This document shows positions 8,719 to 18,329 of a stretch of 64,000 nt of DNA, piece by piece (the first letter of the stretch is position 1; the number at the start of each line of letters is the position of its first letter). The notes below the pieces were generated by a model that made no database searches, had not been told where the DNA came from, and saw nothing but the letters and a program-made list of their open reading frames with translations. The stretch is from Pseudomonas bubulae. GTDB taxonomy: Bacteria > Pseudomonadota > Gammaproteobacteria > Pseudomonadales > Pseudomonadaceae. The stretch is from NCBI RefSeq assembly GCF_037023725.1, contig NZ_CP146077.1, positions 4,253,001 through 4,317,000 on the forward strand, given 5' to 3'. The position numbers were made by a program, and so were the translations under genes.

Positions 8719-11115
8719 TTAATGCGTGCTAATTCTTTCCTTAGAGTCAGATTCTCGTTTGTCGTCCTTGGCAACAATCTCGGGAGCCACATCCGGCAAG
8801 GGCTCCGGGGCGTATTGCAGCGCAATTTGCAGGACTTCGTCAATCCATTTAACCGGTTTAATCTGAAGATCCTGTTTGATGTTGTCAGGAATTTCCTTCA
8901 GGTCACGAACGTTCTCTTCAGGAATAATTACAGTTTTGATGCCACCACGGTGAGCAGCAAGTAATTTTTCCTTCAGGCCACCAATCGCCAACACCTGACC
9001 ACGAAGGGTAATTTCACCGGTCATGGCAACATCGGCGCGTACCGGAATCAGGGTCAATGCAGAGACCAGGGCAGTACACATTCCCACACCAGCACTAGGG
9101 CCATCTTTAGGCGTAGCGCCTTCGGGCATGTGAATGTGAATATCGCGTTTTTCGTGGAAATCCAACGGGATACCCAGGCTCTTGGCGCGGCTGCGCACCA
9201 CCGTCAATGCAGCGGTGATGGACTCTACCATCACGTCGCCCAGCGAACCGGTCTTGATCAGCTGGCCTTTGCCAGGAACAACGGCCGCTTCGATGGTCAA
9301 CAACTCGCCACCCACCTGGGTCCAGGCCAGGCCGGTCACTTGACCGATCTGGTCCTGAACTTCAGCCAAACCGTAGCTGAATTTTCTTACGCCCAAAAAG
9401 TGCTCAAGTAGCTCCGGCGTGACGGTGACCGCAAAGCGTTTTTCCAGCGCATGCTCTTTGACCGCCTTGCGGCAGATCTTCGCAATCTGGCGCTCAAGGC
9501 CCCGCACACCGGCTTCGCGGGTGTAGTAGCGGATCATGTCGCGGATGGCTTCGTTATCAAATGCCAGCTCGCCCTTCTTCAAGCCATTGGCTTCAATTTG
9601 TTTCGGGGCCAGGTATTTGACAGCAATGTTGATTTTTTCGTCTTCGGTGTAGCCAGGCAGACGAATGACTTCCATCCGGTCCAGCAAGGCTGGCGGGATG
9701 TTCATCGAGTTGGACGTACACAGGAACATCACATCGGACAGGTCGTAATCAACCTCGAGGTAATGGTCGTTGAAATTGTGGTTCTGCTCGGGATCGAGCA
9801 CTTCAAGCAGTGCAGACGCCGGATCGCCGCGCATGTCACTGCCCATCTTGTCGATTTCATCAAGCAGGAACAGCGGGTTGCGCACACCAACCTTGGTCAT
9901 CTTTTGAATCAATCTTCCTGGCATCGAACCGATGTACGTACGGCGATGGCCACGAATTTCCGCTTCGTCACGCACGCCACCCAAGGCCATACGCACGAAT
10001 TTGCGATTTGTTGCGTGGGCAATGGACTCAGCAAGCGAGGTTTTGCCTACACCCGGAGGACCGACCAGGCACAGAACCGGACCACGAATTTTCTTCACAC
10101 GCTTTTGCACGGCAAGATATTCGAGAATCCGCTCTTTGACTTCGTCCAGACCGTAGTGATCTGCGTCCAGAATGTCTTCAGCACGCTTGAGATCCAGGCG
10201 CACCTTGCTCTGAGCCTTCCACGGCACCTGCACCAGCCAGTCGATGTAGGAGCGCACCACGGTGGCTTCTGCGGACATTGGCGACATTTGCTTGAGCTTG
10301 TTCAGCTCCGCCTGGGCCTTGGCCATTGCATCTTTCGGCAAACCGGCAGCATCGATGCGTTTTTTCAGCTCTTCGATTTCATTGTGACCTTCGTCACCAT
10401 CACCCAGCTCTTTCTGAATGGCCTTCATCTGCTCATTCAGGTAGTACTCGCGCTGGCTGCGCTCCATTTGCTTTTTGACGCGACCACGGATGCGCTTTTC
10501 GACTTGCAGCAAGTCGATCTCGGCATCCAGCAGGGCCAGAACGTGCTCGACACGGGCCTGCAGATCGATGATTTCGAGGATTTCCTGCTTCTGCTCGATC
10601 TTGAGTGCCATATGGGCAGCCATGGTATCGACCAGACGGCTTGGCTCGTCAATGCTGTTAAGCGATGACAGAACCTCGGCCGGGACTTTTTTGCCCAGTT
10701 GCACGTATTGCTCAAACTGCGAAAGCAGGCTGCGCACAAAGACCTCGGATTCGCGATCCGGGGCAGCCACTTCGTCAATCAGGGAGACTTCGGCACTCAG
10801 ATAACCATCTGCCTGACCAAAATGCTCAACCGCACCGCGCTGCTCACCCTCAACCAGCACTTTGACCGTGCCGTCCGGGAGCTTGAGCAGTTGCAGAACA
10901 GTTGCAATGGTACCAACGCGATACAGGGCGTCTTCGCCCGGATCGTCGTCAGCCGGATTCTTTTGAGCCAACAGCAAAATTTGCTTGTCGCCCGTCATCG
11001 CAGCCTCAAGGGCCTCGATCGACTTCTCGCGTCCCACGAACAGTGGGATCACCATGTGCGGATACACAACAACATCACGCAACGGCAGGAGAGGCAATTC
11101 GATGGTTGTCTTCAT
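8719..11115 (-). CDS. lon: ATP-dependent protease Lon
   Basis: This 798-residue cytoplasmic AAA+ protease degrades misfolded and regulatory proteins. Its order is the LonN substrate domain (residues 1-200), a coiled region, the AAA+ module with Walker [10 protein letters not shown] (about 355-363) and Walker B LFLLDEID, and the C-terminal protease domain with the nucleophile Ser in PKDGPSAG and the partner Lys in GGLKEK. The length is standard for gammaproteobacterial Lon. A heat-shock type promoter and the clpX terminator lie just upstream, so lon is its own unit. Confidence 0.97.
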   Translation of the reverse strand: MKTTIELPLLPLRDVVVYPHMVIPLFVGREKSIEALEAAMTGDKQILLLAQKNPADDDPGEDALYRVGTIATVLQLLKLPDGTVKVLVEGEQRGAVEHFGQADGYLSAEVSLIDEVAAPDRESEVFVRSLLSQFEQYVQLGKKVPAEVLSSLNSIDEPSRLVDTMAAHMALKIEQKQEILEIIDLQARVEHVLALLDAEIDLLQVEKRIRGRVKKQMERSQREYYLNEQMKAIQKELGDGDEGHNEIEELKKRIDAAGLPKDAMAKAQAELNKLKQMSPMSAEATVVRSYIDWLVQVPWKAQSKVRLDLKRAEDILDADHYGLDEVKERILEYLAVQKRVKKIRGPVLCLVGPPGVGKTSLAESIAHATNRKFVRMALGGVRDEAEIRGHRRTYIGSMPGRLIQKMTKVGVRNPLFLLDEIDKMGSDMRGDPASALLEVLDPEQNHNFNDHYLEVDYDLSDVMFLCTSNSMNIPPALLDRMEVIRLPGYTEDEKINIAVKYLAPKQIEANGLKKGELAFDNEAIRDMIRYYTREAGVRGLERQIAKICRKAVKEHALEKRFAVTVTPELLEHFLGVRKFSYGLAEVQDQIGQVTGLAWTQVGGELLTIEAAVVPGKGQLIKTGSLGDVMVESITAALTVVRSRAKSLGIPLDFHEKRDIHIHMPEGATPKDGPSAGVGMCTALVSALTLIPVRADVAMTGEITLRGQVLAIGGLKEKLLAAHRGGIKTVIIPEENVRDLKEIPDNIKQDLQIKPVKWIDEVLQIALQYAPEPLPDVAPEIVAKDDKRESDSKERISTH

Positions 11116-11173
11116 GATTTCGCCTCTACGGCGGCCATAAGGCCGTAATCAGATGGATGTAAGCTTGAAGCCA

Positions 11174-11202
11174 AGATGGGGGCAGTCTTGAAAAAAAACA
11201 AG
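11174..11202 (-). promoter_or_regulatory. Sigma-32 (RpoH) promoter candidate of lon
   Basis: Read on the minus strand, CTTGTTT, a 14-base spacer and CCCCATCT match the heat-shock consensus CTTGAAA-N11-16-CCCCATNT, with a full -10 match and 5 of 7 in the -35. It ends 58 bp before the lon ATG and starts after the clpX terminator. Heat-shock control of lon is known in other Gammaproteobacteria. Confidence 0.65.
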
Positions 11203-11221
11203 CGTTGAACGACAGGAAAAA

Positions 11222-11247
11222 CAAAGGGGCCCGAAGGCCCCTTCTTT
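11222..11247 (-). terminator. Terminator of clpX
   Basis: The hairpin AAGGGGCC/GGCCCCTT with a 4-base loop lies 30 bp past the clpX stop. The minus strand continues TTTGTTTTT after the stem. Confidence 0.8.
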
Positions 11248-11277
11248 AACACGCAATGTGGAATGCCAGCATTACAT

Positions 11278-12561
11278 TTACGCGTCAGGTGCAACCTTGG
11301 CAGTCGCTTCGTTGTTTTCATAGATCAACAACGGCTTGGACTTGCCTTCTATAACGCTTTCGTCGATCACAACTTTACTCACCTCGGATTGCGAGGGGAT
11401 TTCATACATTGTGTCGAGCAGCACGCCTTCAAGAATCGAACGCAGGCCACGAGCGCCCGTTTTGCGCTCCAGAGCACGCTTGGCCACGGCCTTCAAGGCG
11501 TCGGCACGGAACTCAAGATCTACACCTTCCATCTCGAACAGCTTGCCGTACTGCTTGGTCAAGGCGTTCTTCGGTTCGGTGAGGATCTGCATCAAGGCAG
11601 CCTCGTCCAGCTCGTCCAGGGTTGCCAGCACAGGCAGACGACCCACGAATTCCGGGATCAGGCCAAACTTGACCAGATCGTCAGGCTCGACTTCACGCAG
11701 GGATTCGCCAACCTTCTTGCCCTCTTCCTTGCTGCGCACTTCGGCACTGAAGCCGATGCCGCCGCGAGTCGAGCGCGCCTGTACAACCTTCTCAAGGCCC
11801 GAGAACGCACCACCGCAGATAAACAGGATGTTGCGGGTATCAACCTGCAAGAACTCCTGCTGCGGGTGCTTGCGGCCGCCTTGAGGCGGTACGGAAGCCA
11901 CGGTACCTTCGATCAGCTTGAGCAATGCCTGCTGCACACCTTCACCGGAAACATCACGGGTAATCGAAGGGTTGTCAGACTTGCGCGAAATCTTGTCGAT
12001 TTCATCGATGTAGACAATGCCCATCTGGGCTTTTTCTACGTCGTAATCGCATTTCTGCAGCAGCTTCTGAATGATGTTTTCAACATCTTCGCCCACGTAA
12101 CCGGCTTCAGTCAGCGTGGTTGCGTCAGCGATGGTGAAAGGTACATTCAACAGGCGTGCAAGGGTTTCTGCCAGCAGGGTCTTACCCGAACCGGTAGGGC
12201 CGATCAGCAGGATGTTGCTCTTGCCGAGTTCGACGTCGTCGTTTTTCTTGTCACGCTGGTTGAGGCGCTTGTAGTGGTTGTACACCGCTACAGCCAAAAC
12301 CTTTTTGGCACGTTCCTGACCAATGACGTATTGATCAAGGATGCCGCTGATTTCTTTTGGCGATGGTAATTTATGCGCGCTGCTCTCGGCCTGGGCTTCC
12401 TGCACCTCCTCACGGATGATGTCATTGCACAGGTCAACGCATTCGTCGCAGATAAAGACCGAGGGGCCGGCAATCAATTTGCGCACTTCATGCTGGCTTT
12501 TGCCACAGAAGGAGCAATAGAGCAATTTGCCGTTGTCCTCGCCGTTGCGGGTGTCAGTCAT
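11278..12561 (-). CDS. clpX: ATP-dependent Clp protease ATP-binding subunit ClpX
   Basis: This 427-residue AAA+ unfoldase delivers substrates to ClpP. An N-terminal C4 zinc-binding domain (CSFCGKS and CDECVDLC, residues about 16-42) is followed by Walker A GPTGSGKT, the pore loop GYVGED, Walker B and the ClpP-docking IGF loop ([10 protein letters not shown]). The start at 12561 gives [12 protein letters not shown], the usual Pseudomonas ClpX N-terminus. It lies 106 bp downstream of clpP, with a hairpin in the gap. Confidence 0.97.
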   Translation of the reverse strand: MTDTRNGEDNGKLLYCSFCGKSQHEVRKLIAGPSVFICDECVDLCNDIIREEVQEAQAESSAHKLPSPKEISGILDQYVIGQERAKKVLAVAVYNHYKRLNQRDKKNDDVELGKSNILLIGPTGSGKTLLAETLARLLNVPFTIADATTLTEAGYVGEDVENIIQKLLQKCDYDVEKAQMGIVYIDEIDKISRKSDNPSITRDVSGEGVQQALLKLIEGTVASVPPQGGRKHPQQEFLQVDTRNILFICGGAFSGLEKVVQARSTRGGIGFSAEVRSKEEGKKVGESLREVEPDDLVKFGLIPEFVGRLPVLATLDELDEAALMQILTEPKNALTKQYGKLFEMEGVDLEFRADALKAVAKRALERKTGARGLRSILEGVLLDTMYEIPSQSEVSKVVIDESVIEGKSKPLLIYENNEATAKVAPDA

Positions 12562-12607
12562 TCGATCGATCCAAATCCGATAGGCTTGCAACACAAGATG
12601 AAGGCAA

Positions 12608-12631
12608 CTGCGGGCTTTTTCAAGCCCGCAG
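12608..12631. other. Hairpin between clpP and clpX
   Basis: A 10-bp perfect stem (CTGCGGGCTT/AAGCCCGCAG) with a 4-base loop lies in the clpP-clpX gap. No clear T-run follows on the minus strand, so it may be an mRNA processing or stability element or a weak attenuator. Confidence 0.55.
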
Positions 12632-12667
12632 GTGGTCGGTTAACCCAACCACCCACATTTGAGCTGC

Positions 12668-13309
12668 TTAAGCGGGCATTTGACGCTTGCTGAACACAGA
12701 GTCGATCAAACCGTATTCGGCTGCACGCTCGGCGCTCATGAAGTTGTCACGCTCGGTGTCGCGCTCGATGGTTTCGAGAGTCTGGCCCGTGTGGTGAGCC
12801 AGCAGCGAGTTCAAACGGTGACGGATGTTGAGGATTTCCTTGGCATGAATGTCGATATCCGACGCCTGGCCCTGGAAACCGCCCAGTGGCTGGTGAATCA
12901 TCATGCGCGAGTTCGGCAGGCAGTGACGCTTGCCCGGTGCGCCACCGGCCAACAGGAAGGCACCCATGCTGCAGGCCTGGCCGATGCAGATGGTCGACAC
13001 GTCAGGCTTGATGAATTGCATGGTGTCGTAGATCGACATGCCTGCAGTCACCGAACCGCCCGGCGAGTTGATGTACAGGTGGATGTCCTTGTCCGGGTTC
13101 TCGGCTTCAAGGAACAGCAGCTGCGCAGCCACCAGGTTGGCCATGTAGTCTTCTACGGGGCCGACCAGGAAGATGATTCGCTCCTTCAGGAGGCGCGAGT
13201 AGATGTCGTAAGCGCGTTCGCCACGGGCGGACTGCTCGACAACCATCGGGACCAGGCCGCCAGCGGCGTGGATATCAGAGTTCTGCTGAATATAAGAATT
13301 GCGGGACAT
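12668..13309 (-). CDS. clpP: ATP-dependent Clp protease proteolytic subunit ClpP
   Basis: This 213-residue serine protease forms the tetradecameric chamber that works with ClpX or ClpA. The catalytic Ser114 lies in GQACSMGAF and His139 in MMIHQPLGG; the [11 protein letters not shown] loop is at residues 80-90. The N-terminal 15-20 residues are likely a short propeptide, as in other ClpPs. It is co-oriented with tig upstream and clpX downstream. Confidence 0.97.
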   Translation of the reverse strand: MSRNSYIQQNSDIHAAGGLVPMVVEQSARGERAYDIYSRLLKERIIFLVGPVEDYMANLVAAQLLFLEAENPDKDIHLYINSPGGSVTAGMSIYDTMQFIKPDVSTICIGQACSMGAFLLAGGAPGKRHCLPNSRMMIHQPLGGFQGQASDIDIHAKEILNIRHRLNSLLAHHTGQTLETIERDTERDNFMSAERAAEYGLIDSVFSKRQMPA

Positions 13310-13347
13310 GTCCGGCAGTCACTCCCAAATAGTCTTGTCTGGATACG

Positions 13348-13374
13348 CATAAGCCAGCTCGAGGCTGGCTTATG
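13348..13374. other. Perfect 11-bp hairpin between tig and clpP
   Basis: CATAAGCCAGC pairs exactly with GCTGGCTTATG around a 5-base loop. No T-run follows on the minus strand, so it is not a standard terminator of tig; it could protect the tig 3' end or mark RNA processing in a tig-clpP transcript. Confidence 0.6.
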
Positions 13375-13399
13375 GTTGTGTTTTCTAACGAGTCAGAAA

Positions 13400-14710
13400 T
13401 CAGTCGGCTTGTGGAGCTTCCACCGGCTTGACAGCTTCTTCGTAAGAGACCGCTTTATCGGTCACCTTGGCCTTCTGCAGAACAGTATCCACAACTTGCT
13501 CTTCCAGCACAACCGAACGAACCTCGTTCAATTGCGCGTCGTTTTTGTAGTACCAGGCTACAACCTGCTCTGGCTCCTGGTAAGCGGAAGCCATTTCCTG
13601 AATCATTTCGCGAACGCGATCTTCGTCAGGCTTGAGGTCGAACTGCTTGACCACTTCAGCCACGATCAGACCCAGCACTACACGGCGGTTGGCTTGCTCT
13701 TCGAACAGCTCTGCCGGCAGTTGATCAGGCTTGATGTTACCACCGAACTGCTGAACAGCCTGCACGCGCAGACGGTCAACTTCGTTGGCCAGCAGCGACT
13801 TCGGCACTTCGATCGGGTTGGCAGCCAGCAGGCCGTCCATTACCTGGTTCTTGACCTTGGACTTGATGGCCTGACGCAGTTCACGCTCCATGTTCTTGCG
13901 AACTTCGGCGCGGAAGCCTTCCAGACCGGTTTCCTTGATACCGAACTGGGCGAAGAACTCTTCGTTCAGCTCTGGCAGCTTAGGCTCGGAAACAGTGTTC
14001 ACGGTTACGGTGAACTCGGCTTCTTTGCCAGCCAGGTCCAGATTCTGGTAGTCAGCAGGGAAAGTCAGTTTCAGAACGCGCTCTTCACCGGCTTTGGCGC
14101 CTACCAGGCCTTCTTCAAAGCCAGGAATCATGCGGCCCGAACCCAGCACCAGCTGAGTACCGGTGGCGGAGCCGCCAGCGAATACTTCGCCGTCTACCTT
14201 GCCAACGAAATCGATGTTCAGCTGATCATCGTTCTGGGCAGCACGGTCAGTCACTTCAAAGCGGGTGTTCTGCTTGCGCAGCACGTCCAGCATCTTGTCC
14301 AGGTCGGCATCAGCCACTTCGGCGCTCAGGCGCTCGATAGCGATGGTGTCCAGACCGGTCACTTCGAATTCAGGGAATACTTCGAAAGTAGCAACGTATT
14401 CCAGATCTTTGCCTTTTTCGAAAACCTTAGGCTCGATCGAAGGAGCACCAGCCGGGTTCAGCTTCTGCTCAACCACAGCTTCGTAGAACGAAGACTGGAC
14501 TACATTGCCCAGCGCTTCCTGGCGCGCATCAGCTTCGTAACGCTGACGGATTACGCTCATTGGCACCTTGCCTGGACGGAAGCCCGGGATCTTGGCCTTT
14601 TGGGCAGTCTGTTGCAGACGCTTGTTGACTTCAGCCTCAATACGCTCAGCTGGCACGCCAATGGTCATGCGACGCTCAAGAGCGGAAGTATTTTCAACAG
14701 AAACTTGCAT
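13400..14710 (-). CDS. tig: Trigger factor, ribosome-associated chaperone
   Basis: This 436-residue chaperone binds nascent chains at the ribosome exit. The N-terminal domain has the ribosome-binding signature GFRPGKVP (about residues 43-50). The FKBP-type isomerase domain spans about 150-245 (IDFVGKVDG to [11 protein letters not shown]), and the rest is the C-terminal chaperone domain. The start at 14710 gives [14 protein letters not shown], which matches the family; upstream in-frame starts would add an unlikely leader. Confidence 0.97.
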   Translation of the reverse strand: MQVSVENTSALERRMTIGVPAERIEAEVNKRLQQTAQKAKIPGFRPGKVPMSVIRQRYEADARQEALGNVVQSSFYEAVVEQKLNPAGAPSIEPKVFEKGKDLEYVATFEVFPEFEVTGLDTIAIERLSAEVADADLDKMLDVLRKQNTRFEVTDRAAQNDDQLNIDFVGKVDGEVFAGGSATGTQLVLGSGRMIPGFEEGLVGAKAGEERVLKLTFPADYQNLDLAGKEAEFTVTVNTVSEPKLPELNEEFFAQFGIKETGLEGFRAEVRKNMERELRQAIKSKVKNQVMDGLLAANPIEVPKSLLANEVDRLRVQAVQQFGGNIKPDQLPAELFEEQANRRVVLGLIVAEVVKQFDLKPDEDRVREMIQEMASAYQEPEQVVAWYYKNDAQLNEVRSVVLEEQVVDTVLQKAKVTDKAVSYEEAVKPVEAPQAD

Positions 14711-15033
14711 GGATATTCCTCGTTGCACAGACATTAGCCGGCCGTTTCCGACCCCATAATCAAGGGCAAGCATTCTAGTGGGTCAAACTCAAGAAGTCAC
14801 CCTACCGCAAACACCCTAAGAAACGGCCGACAGAAATTAAGTAAAAGCAGCCATCCGCCTCGCCTTCTATATAGATAGAAGACTGCACTGATCAATTGGC
14901 GATAACGGGCAGCCTTTGGAGCTACCCCGATCTGCGCGCATTGTCACACAAATCACAGAGGACGCTAAGCATGCGGGAAACAAGGCGCCGAACGACACCC
15001 CTATACGCGATTCTCAAACCGCAGATACAAAAA
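14711..15033. other. Intergenic region upstream of tig
   Basis: No gene is seen. The stretch holds the tig 5' region; a TAGAAT hexamer on the minus strand about 65 bp upstream of the tig start is a possible -10 but has no strong -35. A short AT-rich run TATATAGATAGA lies near 14868-14880. Confidence 0.4.
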
Positions 15034-15058
15034 AACGCCAGAGGGTTAGTCTGGCGTT
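15034..15058 (-). terminator. Terminator of the tRNA cluster
   Basis: The stem AACGCCAGA/TCTGGCGTT with a 7-base loop is flanked by an A-run on the left (T-run on the minus strand) and TTTTC on the right. It lies 11 bp past the last tRNA of the minus-strand cluster. Confidence 0.85.
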
Positions 15059-15069
15059 TTCTTTTAATA

Positions 15070-15145
15070 TGGGGTGGACGAAGGGGATCGAACCCTCGAC
15101 AACGGGAGTCACAATCCCGTGCTCTACCAACTGAGCTACGCCCAC
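15070..15145 (-). tRNA. tRNA-His (GTG), copy 2 of the cluster
   Basis: A 76-base tRNA with anticodon GTG in the loop of CGGGATTGTGACTCCCG, acceptor GTGGGCG/CGTCCAC, discriminator C and encoded CCA. The base before the 5' end is G, as needed for the extra G-1 of tRNA-His. The body is identical to the other copy at 15373-15448. Confidence 0.97.
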
Positions 15146-15196
15146 CATAGTGCGCTTACAACGCTGCCTGCTCCTGGAAGCCGACAGTTACAACCA

Positions 15197-15220
15197 AAGA
15201 AAAAGCCGCTACAAGCGGCT
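15197..15220 (-). terminator. Hairpin with T-run between tRNA-Leu and tRNA-His
   Basis: On the minus strand AGCCGC-TTGT-AGCGGCT type pairing is followed by TTTTTC. It could reduce read-through into the last tRNA or act as a processing signal. Confidence 0.5.
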
Positions 15221-15231
15221 CTATCAAAATT

Positions 15232-15316
15232 TGGTGCGGACGGAGAGACTCGAACTCTCACACCTTGCGGCGCTGGAACCTAAATCCAGTGTGTCTACCA
15301 ATTCCACCACATCCGC
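15232..15316 (-). tRNA. tRNA-Leu (TAG)
   Basis: An 85-base class II tRNA with a long variable arm. The anticodon TAG lies in CTGGATTTAGGTTCCAG, the acceptor is GCGGATG with its partner, and CCA is encoded. Confidence 0.96.
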
Positions 15317-15372
15317 ATTTCAAACTCTTGAAGCAAAGACGCCAGACTTTTAATCTGGCGGCTTTCTAAATA

Positions 15373-15448
15373 TGGGGTGGACGAAGGGGATCGAACCCTC
15401 GACAACGGGAGTCACAATCCCGTGCTCTACCAACTGAGCTACGCCCAC
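15373..15448 (-). tRNA. tRNA-His (GTG), copy 1 of the cluster
   Basis: A 76-base tRNA with anticodon GTG, identical in body and close flanks to the copy at 15070-15145, so it arose by local duplication around the tRNA-Leu gene. Confidence 0.97.
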
Positions 15449-15489
15449 CATATTGCCTGTACTGCTTTACTTGTGCCAAAGCTGCCTAA

Positions 15490-15566
15490 TGGCGCACCCG
15501 GCAGGACTCGAACCTGCGACCATCCGCTTAGAAGGCGGATGCTCTATCCAGCTGAGCTACGGGCGC
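15490..15566 (-). tRNA. tRNA-Arg (TCT)
   Basis: A 77-base tRNA with anticodon TCT in CCGCCTTCTAAGCGG, acceptor GCGCCCG/CGGGTGC and encoded CCA. It is the first gene of the minus-strand tRNA operon. Confidence 0.96.
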
Positions 15567-15687
15567 ATTGTTAGCCTGTATTCTTTGACGACTACAAACC
15601 AAGTGCTTTCAGTATCACCAAGCTGGACAACAACTTCGCTCTACCTTCTTAACCAGTGCTAGGCTGTGCCCGACAAGTGCGACGAAT

Positions 15688-15714
15688 GTTATAGGTGAGC
15701 CCGTAAGTCGTCAA
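15688..15714 (-). promoter_or_regulatory. Sigma-70 promoter candidate of the tRNA operon
   Basis: On the minus strand TTGACG and TATAAC are separated by 15 bases, about 120 bp upstream of tRNA-Arg. An AT-rich tract just upstream (around 15719-15745) resembles the UP elements of stable-RNA promoters. The spacer is slightly short. Confidence 0.6.
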
Positions 15715-15846
15715 CTGTTTTTTAAAAAAAGTTTAGAAATATAAAGGAGTTAGGGCAATAAACAGACCAGGCGCCTTTGCCCTCGCGCCGCGGCATGCGA
15801 GAATGCACGTCCTTTTTCCACCCTTTACGATGGTTAATCACGCGTA

Positions 15847-16704
15847 ATGACTGCACAACTAATCGACGGCAAAGCGATCGCCGCCAGCCTGCGCCAGCAG
15901 ATTGCCAAACGTGTCGCCGAGCGCCACGAGCAAGGCCTGCGCACCCCTGGTCTGGCAGTGATTCTGGTCGGCAGCGATCCTGCTTCCCAGGTTTATGTTT
16001 CGCACAAGCGTAAAGACTGCGAAGAGGTAGGCTTTATTTCCCAAGCCTATGACCTGCCCTCCGACACTACCCAACAGGACCTCACCGACCTGATCGACCG
16101 TCTCAATGACGACGCGAACATCGACGGCATCCTGCTGCAACTGCCTCTGCCTGCCCATCTGGATGCCTCCAAACTGCTGGAGCGTATCCGTCCGGACAAA
16201 GATGTCGACGGTTTCCACCCCTATAACGTCGGTCGTCTGGCCCAACGCATCCCGCTGCTGCGCCCATGCACCCCCAAAGGCATCATGGCCCTGCTGGAAA
16301 GCACCGGCCAGGACCTGTACGGAATGGACGCGGTCATTGTCGGCGCCTCCAATATCGTTGGACGCCCGATGGCCATGGAATTGCTGCTGGCTGGCTGCAC
16401 CGTGACCGTAACCCACCGTTTCACCAAGGACCTGGCCGGCCACGTTGGCCGCGCCGACCTGGTGGTGGTAGCTGCCGGCAAGCCTGGCCTGGTCAAAGGC
16501 GAATGGATCAAGGAAGGCGCCATCGTCATCGACGTGGGCATCAACCGCCAGGCTGATGGCAAGCTGGTGGGCGACGTGGTGTACGAGACCGCCCTGCCCC
16601 GCGCGGGCTGGATCACCCCGGTACCGGGCGGCGTAGGCCCGATGACTCGTGCCTGCCTGCTGGAAAACACCTTGTACGCAGCCGAAGAATTGCACGGCAG
16701 CTAG
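15847..16704 (+). CDS. folD: Bifunctional methylenetetrahydrofolate dehydrogenase/cyclohydrolase FolD
   Basis: This 285-residue enzyme interconverts methylene-, methenyl- and formyl-tetrahydrofolate with NADP in one-carbon metabolism. It shows the catalytic Lys motif [13 protein letters not shown] (about residues 50-62), the [10 protein letters not shown] signature (96-105), the NADP site [11 protein letters not shown] and the C-terminal [10 protein letters not shown]. The start [14 protein letters not shown] matches the family, although no strong ribosome site is visible. It is divergent from the tRNA cluster. Confidence 0.97.
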   Translation: MTAQLIDGKAIAASLRQQIAKRVAERHEQGLRTPGLAVILVGSDPASQVYVSHKRKDCEEVGFISQAYDLPSDTTQQDLTDLIDRLNDDANIDGILLQLPLPAHLDASKLLERIRPDKDVDGFHPYNVGRLAQRIPLLRPCTPKGIMALLESTGQDLYGMDAVIVGASNIVGRPMAMELLLAGCTVTVTHRFTKDLAGHVGRADLVVVAAGKPGLVKGEWIKEGAIVIDVGINRQADGKLVGDVVYETALPRAGWITPVPGGVGPMTRACLLENTLYAAEELHGS

Positions 16705-16720
16705 TGCAAAGCGCTGCAAA

Positions 16721-16747
16721 AAAACGGCACCTTCGGGTGCCGTTTTT
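16721..16747 (+). terminator. Bidirectional terminator of folD
   Basis: The stem AACGGCAC/GTGCCGTT closed by a CTTCGG-type loop has A residues before it and TTTTTATT after it, 16 bp past the folD stop. Confidence 0.9.
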
Positions 16748-16810
16748 ATTGGCGCCGCTAAAATCCGGGCAAACAAAAGCCCGCACTTGGCGCAATGCCA
16801 TGACCTCAAT

Positions 16811-16873
16811 TGTGGGAGCGAGCCTGCTCGCGAAAGCCCACCCGAGACCTTCGCGAGCAGGCTCGCTCCCACA
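16811..16873. repeat. REP pair
   Basis: Two inverted REP units (TGTGGGAGCGAGCCTGCTCG and its reverse complement) lie between the convergent folD and cysS genes. This is the GCGAGCCTGCTCGCGAA subtype, unlike the GCGGGCTTGC subtype at 6061. Confidence 0.85.
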
Positions 16874-16924
16874 AAATCATCAGCATCACGCCCCGTACGG
16901 GCTTTTGTTCACACAACGGGCAAT

Positions 16925-18307
16925 CTAGTCAGCCAAGCGCCAGGTTGTCCCGCCTTTACTGTCTTCCAGCACCACACCCATTGCCGCGAGCTGATCACGG
17001 ATACGGTCAGACTCCGCCCAGTCCTTGGCAGCGCGGGCAGCCAGACGCGCATCGATCAAGGCCTGCACCTGAGCGGCATCGATCTTGCCTTCAGCACCGG
17101 CCTGCAGAAAGTCATCCGCTTCAAGCTGCAACACACCCAGCACATCGGCCAATTGCTTGAGACGTGCCGCCAGACCGGCAGCCGCCTGCAGATCGGTTTC
17201 GCGCAACCGGTTGATCTCGCGAACCATCTCGAACAGCACCGCACAGGCTTCCGGCGTACCGAAGTCGTCGTTCATGACCTGGGTAAAGCGCTCAACAAAG
17301 GCTTCACCACCGGCCGGAGCAACCTTGGGCAACCCTTTCAGTGCGTTATAGAAGCGATCAAGGGCTGCCTTGGCATCCTTGAGATTGTCTTCCGAATAGT
17401 TGATCGAACTACGGTAGTGGCTCGACACCAACAGATAACGCACAACCTCCGGGTGATACTTCGCCAGAACGTCGCGAATGGTGAAGAAGTTGTTCAAGGA
17501 CTTGGACATCTTCTCGCCATTGATGCGAATCATCCCGCAATGCATCCAGGCATTGGCGTAGGTTTTACCCGTAGCCGCCTCGCTTTGGGCGATTTCGTTC
17601 TCATGGTGCGGAAACTCCAGGTCGCTGCCGCCGCCATGAATATCGAAGGTCTCACCCAGGCAGCAGGTAGACATCACCGAGCATTCAATGTGCCAGCCCG
17701 GACGACCCGGGCCCCACGGCGACTCCCAGCTCGGCTCGCCAGGCTTGACGCCTTTCCACAACACGAAGTCCAGCGGATCGTCCTTGGCCTCGTCGACCTC
17801 GATGCGCGCGCCGATGCGCAGATCTTCGATCTTTTTGCGCGACAGCTTGCCGTAGCCCATGAACTTGGCAACGCGGTAGTACACGTCACCATTGCCCGGG
17901 GCATAGGCGTAACCCTTGTCGATCAGGGTCTGGATCATCGCGTGCATGCCAGGGATATGATCCGTGGCACGAGGCTCCATATCCGGCTTGAGGATATTGA
18001 GCCGCGCTTCATCTTCATGCATGGCCGCGATCATGCGCTCGGTCAGCACCTCGAAAGGCTCGCCGTTTTCACGCGCACGATTGATGATCTTGTCTTCAAT
18101 GTCCGTAATGTTGCGCACGTAGGTCAGGTTGTAGCCGCTGAAACGCAACCAGCGGGTCACCAGATCGAAGGCAATCATGCTGCGACCATGGCCGATGTGG
18201 CAGTAGTCGTACACGGTCATGCCGCACACGTACATGCGCACATTGTTGCCGTCCAGCGGCTTGAAAACTTCTTTGCTCTTGGTGAGCGTGTTGTAGATCG
18301 TAAGCAC
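16925..18307 (-). CDS. cysS: Cysteinyl-tRNA synthetase
   Basis: This 460-residue class I aminoacyl-tRNA synthetase charges tRNA-Cys. It has the HIGH-type motif HIGHGRS (about residues 37-43), the zinc ligand Cys in YVCGMTVYD, the KMSKSLN motif near 267, and the C-terminal DALR/anticodon region. The preferred start is GTG 18307 (V-L-T-I-Y-N-T), which has AAGGA seven bases upstream; the longer frame would run into glnS. It follows glnS by 22 bp and is probably cotranscribed with it. Confidence 0.96.
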   Translation of the reverse strand: MLTIYNTLTKSKEVFKPLDGNNVRMYVCGMTVYDYCHIGHGRSMIAFDLVTRWLRFSGYNLTYVRNITDIEDKIINRARENGEPFEVLTERMIAAMHEDEARLNILKPDMEPRATDHIPGMHAMIQTLIDKGYAYAPGNGDVYYRVAKFMGYGKLSRKKIEDLRIGARIEVDEAKDDPLDFVLWKGVKPGEPSWESPWGPGRPGWHIECSVMSTCCLGETFDIHGGGSDLEFPHHENEIAQSEAATGKTYANAWMHCGMIRINGEKMSKSLNNFFTIRDVLAKYHPEVVRYLLVSSHYRSSINYSEDNLKDAKAALDRFYNALKGLPKVAPAGGEAFVERFTQVMNDDFGTPEACAVLFEMVREINRLRETDLQAAAGLAARLKQLADVLGVLQLEADDFLQAGAEGKIDAAQVQALIDARLAARAAKDWAESDRIRDQLAAMGVVLEDSKGGTTWRLAD

Positions 18308-18329
18308 GGCTTGTTCCTTCAAAACTTGA

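Noticed and set aside
12659..14737. Long plus-strand open frame of about 690 codons opposite clpP and tig
   Set aside because: It is antisense to two certain genes, has no recognisable domain, and arises from codon bias of high-GC genes.
15070..15566. Integration site of a genomic island at the tRNA cluster
   Set aside because: No integrase, no direct repeat of a tRNA 3' end and no foreign gene block is next to it.
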